From NCBI RefSeq assembly GCF_000213175.1, contig NW_009799102.1, forward strand, positions 3,307,058 to 3,371,057: a stretch of DNA of 64,000 nucleotides, read 5' to 3'. How positions within the stretch are numbered: the stretch's first letter is position 1; each line of letters begins with the position of its first letter. The translations under genes were made by a program, and so were the position numbers. This document shows, piece after piece, positions 55,324-64,000 of this stretch. The DNA comes from Neurospora tetrasperma FGSC 2508 (taxonomy: Eukaryota; Ascomycota; Sordariomycetes; Sordariales; Sordariaceae). A model generated the notes under the pieces. The model did no database searches. It saw only the letters and a list, made by a program, of their open reading frames with translations, and was not told where the DNA came from.

Positions 55324-58300
55324 ACGAAGGAGGATTTGGCACGAGCTTGATTGACAATACCTGATACATCTTCTTTGGCTTGACTGTGGTCAACGATGCA
55401 TATCACCGGCGTTCTGGGGGGCAAGGGGTTAAAAGGCGTCCGATTGTTCAACGTTTCTGATGTCGGTGCTATGACACTTTTGTAATGGATGGATTCTGCG
55501 GCAAGACCGGGCAAAGGCCCATAGTCAGGTCTAGAGATGCACACTCATACCCAGCTGCACCTGTATATCTCACCACTTTTTGTATATATCCTATCACCTA
55601 CGGCTGCAGCTATCCTACAACGTCTCGTGTCGGGAGCATCTAGCCATCAACTTTGAAAAGCCATCAGGGGCATATCCCCGTTCGTTCTGCATCTGTTAAA
55701 CAGGACTCGGAGAACAAGGTGCTGATCCGATAATGAACTAGGCCGTCTCCTTCAGGACCGGGGTCACCCGGGTCACTCGGGATTCCCGTCATGTTCATGT
55801 TGGTGGAACTGGACGAGGCCGGACGTTAAAGGCCCGCCTCGTCTGCCTGCATCTGTCACGCGGTGTCCGCACCTCGAAATGACATGCATTGACTCAGCCC
55901 GGCTTGTCGAGCGAGGTAGGCGGTGAGTAAGTCATTTCCTTTTCGCAGCCAAACCGTGAAAAGGCGGAAAGAACGGGCGGATGTTGCGAGAAGATCCGGG
56001 GAAGGAGCAAGGTCGTGAAGCACGACAGCAAAGGAAGTGCAGGGGAGGGGATGCGTTTTTGACATGGGTTGTCTCGCGCCTGCTACTTTCCCGTCATCTT
56101 GGTATTATTTTTTGACTTTGATCGATTTTCCTTGTCCCATCCTCCGTTAACGGAACTTGCCTTTTTCCAGCACCTCTCATCCTCTCAGAACTGGACATCG
56201 TAATTGACAAATGGAATTTTTTCAGTCTGTTTCTCTACTACCGACCCGCACTCTACCACCTTACACCTTCGGCTACCAAGCCTTCGTGATCCTCCGACAT
56301 CGTTCTTCCCATGATTACACGACATGATAATGTCCACGAATGGCCCGGATATCATGTCACGCCTGGTAACCTATCGGTTGATATGATTCGCGAGTTTTCA
56401 TGGTCCGAAAAGCCTAGCCGCATTTGTCTGCCACGAACTGCGAACTGCTGAGGCCTGGCCTGCAAACCAGCCGTTACAAATTGGGCGGACGTCTACGGGA
56501 GACAGCAATTGGTAGATACCTCTAGGTAGACGAACTACGAGCGGCAAAAGAGTTCTTCGCCCCCATACGGTTTGGCCCTATCCACGATCACTACCTACTG
56601 GCGTTTCTTTTTTGTTTTTCTTTTCTCTAACGACATCTTAGAAGCCAAATGAATGTCCCTTGGACAACAAAGCATGCAGCTAGGCTGCCACCCACTATCA
56701 TTTTCCCCTCAGATGGACCAACAGTCAACATCGTCAATCTCAATGCTTGCCTTCCCGCCACATCCTTCCTTTTTGAAAACCTCGTCACGACACAAAACAT
56801 GAAGAGGAAGCTTGTTTCTCATACCCCCGGGCGCGGATTTGGCACGTCATGTACGCTTCGTGTACGTTGTCCGGCATGGTTCTCTCAGCAGGCACGTTGG
56901 GGCTCCGGCTATGGCATCTTTCATCCTATGAAATCGTGCCCAGTCATCAGTCGTCCGGCGCAAGTTTGGTTGGACTGCATTTCCCTAATTCCACTCAAAC
57001 ACTGAGGTTACATTTTCGCTGTTCCATGTCACCAAATGTCCCCACACGGGCTACATCCAGCCGCGGAACCCATTTTCCTTCTCGAACACCAGCAACAACC
57101 AGCCGTCGTCGCCCCATGCACCCATACGTCTTTGCGCCGTGCCACGCCATGGACGTGCAGGAGGGCTTGATGCGTTGTCCCCTTGCTGCCCTCCCGAGCC
57201 TGCATCAGGCACAAAGGGATTTATTTTATGTACGTATGTACACCGTTTGCATACCTACACCACATCCACGGGCCATGTCACATACCAGCCAAGGTACCTG
57301 TTCTTCCACCGGTTCGTCGTTGGAACGTTCGAGCTCTCCGTTGTCAGGCTTCTGCCACTCCTCCCCCATAGGATAAGCTGACCACCGGGCTGGACTCTTC
57401 ACTTTCACCGGCACTTCTGACGCAATGCCTAGCGCCGCCATTGGGGGTTGTTTTCGCGGGGACGCAAGTTCGCATCCTAGCTATCAGCCATGCGAGGTGA
57501 ATTGGGCCGGCCTAGCTTTGCCTCTCTCAGATGCTAGCAAGGTCCGGGTTGATGGCGCTTCAAGTGAGTGGCCCGACGACAGCATATCATATGGCTTCTC
57601 GCTTCTTGTTGGTGGACGGCAAAACCGCACTAGCTACGTCTTCGCATGCTTTGCAAGTCATGCTCCTCCCCCACCTTATCGAGGTACCCTCTGGCTAGAA
57701 TTAATGTCTGGGAATTTGCCTGTGGTTGGGGGACGCAGGATGGAAACGGTTCAAGAAACTAGGTGTCAGAAGTCAGGTTCCGTCTACATCCTGGACCTTT
57801 TGGACGCCTTTTTTCTCGACTGGGCTTTTTCCTCCGCTGGGCTTCCAATGTATTGGGATGTTTGAGCGTGGGATATTACTTTCGCAAGTCAATCGATGTT
57901 TCCTTCAGTAAGTAAGGGGGATTCAGGCCGTCACGTTCTGTCAGTTCCACTCAGGGTTCCAAATTCGTACGAGACCCTTTGGGCAAGTGCCTCGATGTCT
58001 TCTTCTGTTTATCTTTGACCTACATGGATTAACATTGTCGTACATGTCACTGCGCCGGAGTTGCCTCACAGGACAGACCGGCACATGCACCCGCCCTTGG
58101 ATCTCTGCAGTTCGCCTGAATCCCCCAGGGATAGAGCCCCAGAGCGCACCGCTTCTTGTCAAACTGCGTGGCCTTCTGAATCATACTCATGTCAACTGTC
58201 ACGGCTGAAGGCTCCCGAGGCCTTCCTCGGCATGTCATCTAGGCAAGGCAAAACAGCTTGAACATCACAGCGTCTGAGACCCGCATAGAGGCTTCATTCC

Positions 58301-60351
58301 CATAGTCCATATAACGACAGAGCGTCCTTCGAAAACAATCTATGAGGTTCTCCAAGCGGCCCAATGCCCTCAAGAAAAGCTTTGAAGTTGACTACATCCT
58401 CAATTTGTACCTGAACTTTCCTGCGAGGTCCATATCCCAAAGCTGTTCTGTCATCTTTGACCAGACAAACATTTGGGTATATATGTTTCGGACATTTCCA
58501 TCGGGACCCAACTTATGTCACCTATGCTGTCTTGCCCAAGGTTCAGCACAATGCGAGTAATGCCCTGTTGGACGTCTCCAACCAATTGCTGTAGGGTCAA
58601 GGCTGCCCGATGGTTGGGGGCGTTTTCCATTCCACCCAATGGAATTATCTCAATTTTGGAATTGAGTTTAGTCTTACAGCAAGGTACTGGTGACTTTCCC
58701 GCTCTCTTATAGGGGAGAAAAGAATGAAGCTAAGGGAACCACAAGCCAAACAGAACGTTCCAGGGACGCTAAAAAGGTACGGATGTCAGGCCAAGGGCAT
58801 TATTTGAACAAAATGGGAGAAATCCGAATCTCGAGGAAGGGAGGGGGAAACAAACCTATGATGCAGGCATTTCGAACAACACATCGCTCACCTGATTCCC
58901 TGCATCACTGCCTAACACACCTTTTCGCACCCTCCGTTTGAACTCAATATTTGCTCCTACCAACGAAAACGGTTCTACCGCTGACGGATCCAGCAACATC
59001 TCTGCCATATGGCTAGCATTAACGGACGAGCGCGCTTGTTTCGTTCGTCACCAGTTTTCCAAGTGAGAAGCTCTCCCAACCTACACAGTGCACCATGTAC
59101 ACGGAAGCGGCTTAGGAAAAGCCGGTGCCTTAGTACCGCTTCCCGACCCGTGTTGCGTACCATGGTGCAGATCGACTCCAGTTGGCCAACGCAAGTCTGA
59201 TACATCTCTCTATGCACAATTTACTCATACTCACAGAAATAATTTTTTTTTTGGGTGGAATATCAGACCCGACACTCACTTTCTATTACCCACCGGTTTG
59301 CCATACACCGTCAACAACTCACTCATTCCTCATACCCGAGCCATCCTTGCCTGACTTCTGGCCAGAGCACCCCTTGCTTATTGCCTACAATGGCTTATGC
59401 CTCCGATGCCTGCTTCCATTTATCGACAACCTGTTGCACACACGCCCCTCCACATGCCGTTGTGCTCCATTCTGGACTTGGTTATCGATCCTCTCGTTCC
59501 CTGTTTATTCCAGCCGGGCCTCCCCGTTGGTGCTTCGTTCGCCCTCTGGATGTCTTTCCGGGCTGCCCTTTCCTTTTTCACTTACATGCGGCGTGAATCT
59601 GGCAAAACCTGACAGGACCCTCACTTGATATTCCTTCCATCACTCTGGGTCCACCAATACAAACGGTGATAGATGCCTCTCGGCATATGCATTGCCTTTC
59701 TTTGAGCAATCGAAATCCATCTGCAGGCGAATCCGAGCCTTCCTTATGGTCGAAAGCTTCAGGGATCCCCCCATCCGCTTTGCCATCCTCATGCTCGTTG
59801 GACATATCGCCACGGCAGAAGAGTGGATGACAGGCCAGGCACTATCGAGACTAGTCCATCGTCGTCACCACCATCCCCGTCCCTGCCAACCTGATCCTAT
59901 CTCCTGCCGGTTTACAAGCGGGGTCAAGGAAGGCCTGTCCACGAATAGAGTCACCGACTCTTATCCCCTCGAGATCATGATGGCTCGAAGTTGTTGACAG
60001 GGGGGGAGGTTGAGAAAGGTATAAAAGGGGGTTGTTTGATGACCAAAGTAGTTGAGCTTTTCTTTCTCCTTCTCCATAACATCTTCAGTCTTGAGATCCA
60101 GACCCAACACTTTCTTGAAGACCTTATTTACACTCTCAGACATTTTTGACAAGTATCTTGACACTGGGGCTTCCTATTACTTGACTCTTCCCAGTCTAGC
60201 CCCTGGCATCACTCCACATCCCACTACCCACAAGTCCTCATCCGAACCTGGGGAACTCCACAAACGCACAAGCCGTCATAACTCTATTCTTGGTATCCAC
60301 CATTACAGTGACGTCCTCTGCATTCAGGTCATACATTACACAGTTACAATC
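55324..60351. other. Gene-poor 5-kb region
   Basis: No coding sequence could be supported over 5 kb. Open frames reach only about 150-175 codons (56849-57376, 57425-57865, 59182-59628), overlap one another, and have no domain. TACCTCTAGGTAG occurs at 56517-56529. The right end is a promoter and leader for the KxDL gene, with a TATA box at about 60020. Long intergenic regions like this are usual in the Sordariaceae and may encode non-coding transcripts. Confidence 0.5.
60020..60026 (+). promoter_or_regulatory. TATA box candidate for the KxDL gene
   Basis: TATAAAA lies within AAAGGTATAAAAGGGGG, about 330 bases upstream of the ATG at 60352. A C/T-rich leader follows. Position and flanking G runs fit a core promoter; no transcript evidence. 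Confidence 0.5.
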
Positions 60352-61067
60352 ATGTCGTCAAACTACTCTACTCAGTATTACGCGGCTACTGGCGCGGTCC
60401 CCATTCCCTCCGGAAAGGGGCAGTACCCCACGTACCCTGCCTACTACAACAGCAATGACAGCAACTACTCCGTCTCTCCTCCTGAGGAATCCGATCCGTC
60501 AGTGACTTCGGGGTCTGGCATGGGTCATTCCACCTTTTCTGTTCCCGCTTCTACCTATGCTGGAAGCAGCCAGGGAGACTACGAGAGCGCGGGATCTGCA
60601 AGCGGCATCGATCTTAATGAGTACATGCAAGATCGATTTGCGGACACGTTCTCGCCGATCCCTCTCGATCGCTTGACGGTCGAGCAGGCCAAGATGTGAG
60701 TTCATTTCCGAACCGGAGAGCTGTGTTCTCCTGGACTATTTGCTAATCGGATCCACTTTTTCATATAGTTCTGGCGGTCTGAACGCAAAGCACCGCGAGG
60801 TCCTCGAGCTTCAAGCTAAAGCGCAAGCACGTCTCGCGAGAACAAGAGCCCGATTCGCTCAGGGGCTCGAAGATGCACAGGCAGTGCGGAAAGATCTCGA
60901 ATGGACACAGAAGAAAGTGACGTAAGTTTTGACTCCCAAGAACCACAAGAAAAGCGAACTCAAACTGACTGCTTCGAATCAGAGCTCTTTCGGCCAAGGC
61001 GGCGAAGCAGCACCCCAAGGAGTACAGCAAGGCGCGGGCACGCCACCCTTCTCCGGATGCGTTCTAA
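60352..61067 (+). CDS. KxDL-motif protein (fungal KXD1/BLOC-1-like)
   Basis: Three exons, 60352-60695, 60769-60921 and 60983-61067 (introns 73 and 61 bp), giving 193 residues. The first 80 residues are Tyr/Ser/Pro-rich and disordered. Then follows the conserved KxDL helical region: IDLNEYMQDRFADTFSPIPLDRLTVEQAK, SGGLNAKHREVLELQAKAQARL, RARFAQGL and VRKDLEWTQKKV. The KDLEW stretch is the KxDL signature. KXD1-family proteins are coiled-coil subunits of BLOC-1-related complexes that act in endosome-vacuole trafficking. The remaining C-terminus is a short ALSAKAAKQHPKEY tail. The splice phases (2 and 2) are consistent and each junction restores the conserved sequence. Confidence 0.88.
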
Positions 61068-63124
61068 ACCGATTTGTTACGTCTGCATCTTAACACGATT
61101 TCTCTTCATTTTCTTTCTTTTGATTCGGTACGTAAGGAGTATACTTGCACATACCCCTTTTTCATGTTTACTTTTTGCCCAAAACGGGGAAATGCCCCCG
61201 AGGTCTTTTGCAATTCTCAGCCTTGCGGAAGAGATGACGTTGGAAAAAGAATATGAGGCGCGGCAAATTTAGCCGCGATATACGCCCAGCGGAGACAGAG
61301 CAAAAAACGGAGTCAAGTTTAACGGTTGACGGGGGTGGTCGTTAGGTTGGGCTGGAATGCGTCAAGACGTGCAGCTTGCGGCGTTTTCCTCGTTCAAACT
61401 CCACGCCCCCCCCCTGCTCTTCCCTTACCACGGACCACATCGTTTCGGGAAAATGCCCAATTTCTTTGATTGGACTGTTATTCAGGATTTTCTTGGTGGC
61501 TTTTTTGATCCTGAATATTTTATGGGTTGGGTTAGACGCCGCATCCAGGGACCAGGTACCAGGCATCGGGCAACTGTACACCCCCCTCCGTTTTCTTGGC
61601 TTCGTTTCTGCTGAAAGGGAGGGTAGGAACCTGGACCGGGAGGTGACGACACGCAGGGATAGAACACATGGCCGTGGGAGGAAAGATCCGAGCCGTTGCG
61701 GAATACACAAGCCTGACAGGGCTGCAGGATCGTGATGGTTACTGCCGGCGTGGGGATGGGTGTGTGAGCACGATGAGCGCAGCAGCGGGTCTGACAGTGA
61801 TGGTTGCGCTACCTATTCGTCCAGCATTCTTGGAAAACGACTTCGAGACCTGCAAGGAGCTCCACACACCCACTATCCAGGTACCGACATGACACCCTCC
61901 TCGATCCGTTGTCCTGAGCGGCTTGCTTGTCAGCTTCTTGGCTTGATCCGGCACGTGTCTGTATTTGGGGACCGTTCGACACCAGGGAAACGGACCACAC
62001 ACTCTGTTCCCAGGTACGGACGGACAGTGTGGACAGAAGTGCCGGGTGACTGGGTACCTCCCCTTCGACCCCTGACGGTGGAGCAACCATTACCTCTTGA
62101 GGCTAGACGACAATAGAGTAGATGTTGTTGTTGCTTGGATAGGAAAGTGGTTTGGTGTGTGGTTGGTGGATAGCTCATATCTCTTCTGTATCTAGCCGGG
62201 TTTGCCTGTACCAGAGAGGGGGGAGGGTAGGATTCGGGGATTTGGTGGCTTGATTTCTTTCTTGTGGATATAGTGTCGTTAGTCTTGGCTAGGGCGTTGA
62301 TGGAGACGGTTGGCTTGTTCATATGTCGCCTTTGGTAGTTAAAAAGATCTTTTGCCTGTTGAGGTGGGTGTATAGATGAGAACCGTGACTGTTTGTATGG
62401 TAAGAAAGCGTCGTAGTCAGGGTAGGGAAAGCACTTGGCCGAGTGGCCCGTACGACATGATCTCTCTCTCTCTCCCTGAATGAACAATAATGATGTGAGA
62501 GTAATTTGGGCAACGCACGATAAGAAGAAGTAGACATGGCCTCGGTGAGGGAAACCCATGGATGGATAGAGGTAGTCTCATGTGATGTGGCCAGCACATA
62601 CCCTTTACGTAAGTGAGTGAAGGGGTAACCCCTTGGCTCAACACTGATACATAAACATATACATACCATCCGCCATCAATTCGTCATCCATGATCTGGAT
62701 GACATCCATCATACATCCCGCAAGGACGAGACACTAAGAAAAGTAGAGGCCACCCACAGGAAGGAAGTGTTGAGAAGTGAAAGTCCGATGTGGATAAGGA
62801 AACATAAGAACATGACTTGTTGAATAAAGGACTAGGGTATCAAACCATCGATTGCTTCCATAGCAACCAGCATTACCGACAGTAGTAGCAGCACGAGCAG
62901 CAGCGAAGCCACATATTGCCTGTCAACGCGCGGTGTCAAGCTTGACCTCCAGCTTCAACGTCCGCTCCAGCTTTCGCCCCTGCTGGCTTTGATACTAACT
63001 GATATCGGCCGCTCTTGTTGTCACTGCCACCGTCATCACCACCATCTTCGCAATCATCATCATCCTAACCACTTGCATCAACGAAGTGAGGAATGGCCTT
63101 CATCTAAGCCACGCCCTGCACCTC
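61068..63124. other. Convergent spacer between the KxDL gene and the RGG protein
   Basis: About 2 kb with no supported gene. It holds the two 3' regions, a TCTCTCTCTCTC tract near 62459-62474, and a triplet-rich CATCACCACCATCTTCG-like stretch near 63030-63070. Open frames up to 209 codons (61930-62559) show no domain. Confidence 0.45.
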
Positions 63125-63946
63125 CTACACCGCTTGCACAGCCGACTGACCCTCCTGCTGCCCGGAACCAGAACCAGAACCAGGACCCCCAAACCCACCT
63201 CGCCCACCACCACCACCGCCACCTCCACCTCCAGAGCGACTAGGCAACCACTTCCCCACGGCTTCCATCCCGCGCTGCTGCTCCAACCGCTCCCACGGGT
63301 TCTCGTTGCTCGAAGGGTCGTAGTAATCCGTGTACCAAGGTTTCGTCGGGTCACGACCATGTGTTCCTCCTCCACTTCCACCTCCTCCACCTCCTCCACC
63401 GTAAGCACCCCTGCCGCCTCTACCGCCTCTACCGCCTCCTCGTCCGCTATGCACACCATGATTACCTCTTTGGTTGTGTTGTTGATTCGATACCTGAACT
63501 TGGACTTGCGGTTTGGGCGGTAAAGATAGCGATGAATTAACCGGAAGACTAGTTGTTGATGTTACATCAGCTGCAGCAGAGGCATCGTCATCGAGGTTGA
63601 TCTCGTTCGAATCCCCACCCCTCGGCACATGAAAAACCCTCGGTTGTTGAACAGGCACGTCATTCGCCCCTGTGCCCTGTGGTGTGGGGCCGACGTAGGC
63701 GTCGTCGATGCGGGAGTTGTAGCGCCGTTTCTTGGAGGGACGTTGTTGGCCTCCGTGGGGATCATCAGCGGGTCCTTCTTCTTCGGAGTAGTCGGCGGGA
63801 GCTTGGTGCCCGAAGGAGGAGAAACCCATTGCTGCGGCCATGGCGGCTGCTTCGGCTTCTACGTCGTCGGTGAAGATGTCATTTTCGTTGGTGTTGGTGG
63901 TGGTGGTGGTGGTGGTGGTGGTGTTGTCGATTGGTGGTTGGGTCAT
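63125..63946 (-). CDS. RGG/Gly-rich protein with KPWYTDYYDPSS motif
   Basis: 273 residues, ATG at 63946, following a leader of which about 50 bp is visible in the window. After a poly-Thr segment, the N-terminus has an acidic/Ala part (DDVEAEAAAMAAAMGFSSFG). A basic PSKKRRYNSRIDDAYVG stretch resembles a nuclear signal. The middle is Ser/Gln-rich. A GRGGGRGGRGGRG box and a conserved-looking DPTKPWYTDYYDPSS with ENPWERLE follow, and a final Gly/Ser-rich tail. I do not recognise a named family. The GFSSFG segment together with the KPWY...NPW motif suggests a conserved ascomycete RNA-associated protein, possibly linked to snRNP/LSm function; this is a guess. A further 3' exon beyond the stop cannot be excluded. 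Confidence 0.65.
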   Translation of the reverse strand: MTQPPIDNTTTTTTTTTNTNENDIFTDDVEAEAAAMAAAMGFSSFGHQAPADYSEEEGPADDPHGGQQRPSKKRRYNSRIDDAYVGPTPQGTGANDVPVQQPRVFHVPRGGDSNEINLDDDASAAADVTSTTSLPVNSSLSLPPKPQVQVQVSNQQHNQRGNHGVHSGRGGGRGGRGGRGAYGGGGGGGGSGGGTHGRDPTKPWYTDYYDPSSNENPWERLEQQRGMEAVGKWLPSRSGGGGGGGGGGRGGFGGPGSGSGSGQQEGQSAVQAV

Positions 63947-64000
63947 TTTGGTTTGGTGGTGGAGGTTAGGTGGTGAGGTGGGTTGTTCAGTGGTAACGAA

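Overview
This window is nuclear DNA of a filamentous ascomycete, most likely a member of the Sordariales of the Neurospora/Sordaria type. The genes carry short introns (46-204 bp) with fungal GT...CTAAC...AG signals. Intergenic spacers are long and rich in simple sequence, homopolymer tracts and TACCTAGGTA-like motifs. The gene set (Bcd1, Scd6/Lsm14, TCF25/Rqc1, Atx1, Cap20-type perilipin, Lte1-type RasGEF, Spb4, Dgk1, KxDL protein, a HET-domain protein) is ascomycete. All exon joins were worked out by hand from frame continuity and splice signals; no alignment or RNA data were available.

Left part (about 3.9-24.1 kb), housekeeping genes: Bcd1 snoRNP assembly factor (+), Scd6/Lsm14 translation repressor (-, four exons), TCF25/Rqc1 (+), copper chaperone Atx1 (+, two exons), pirin (-), perilipin-like lipid-droplet protein (-, two exons), a gene-poor stretch of about 4 kb, then an SCP2-type thiolase (-, two exons).

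Middle part (about 24.8-36.6 kb), accessory island: a small two-exon gene (24843-25258, -) encodes a secreted 120-residue precursor with about seven tandem 13-residue units that end in Lys-Arg. It faces, across a shared promoter, a five-exon gene (26127-27392, +) for a DUF3328/UstYa-type membrane protein with two HxxHC motifs. Next come a second, divergent double-HxxHC membrane protein (29477-30376, +), a PRISE-like short-chain reductase (30622-32064, -), a possible gene relic (about 32.4-32.8 kb) and a HET-domain protein (33956-36568, -). Precursor plus UstYa-type proteins plus reductase is the layout of a dikaritin-type fungal RiPP cluster. The repeated unit centres on Trp and alternates between two sequences. 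This is the most interesting system in the window; the product is inferred, not known.

Right part (38.5-64 kb): a very large Lte1-like RasGEF (-), about 5 kb of gene-poor DNA ending in an intron-containing tRNA-Glu(CUC), the Spb4 DEAD-box helicase (-), a Dgk1-like CTP-dependent diacylglycerol kinase (+), another gene-poor stretch of about 5 kb, a KxDL-family protein (+, three exons), and at the right edge an RGG-rich conserved protein (-). No CRISPR array, rRNA gene, intact transposon or RIP-mutated AT-rich block was recognised.
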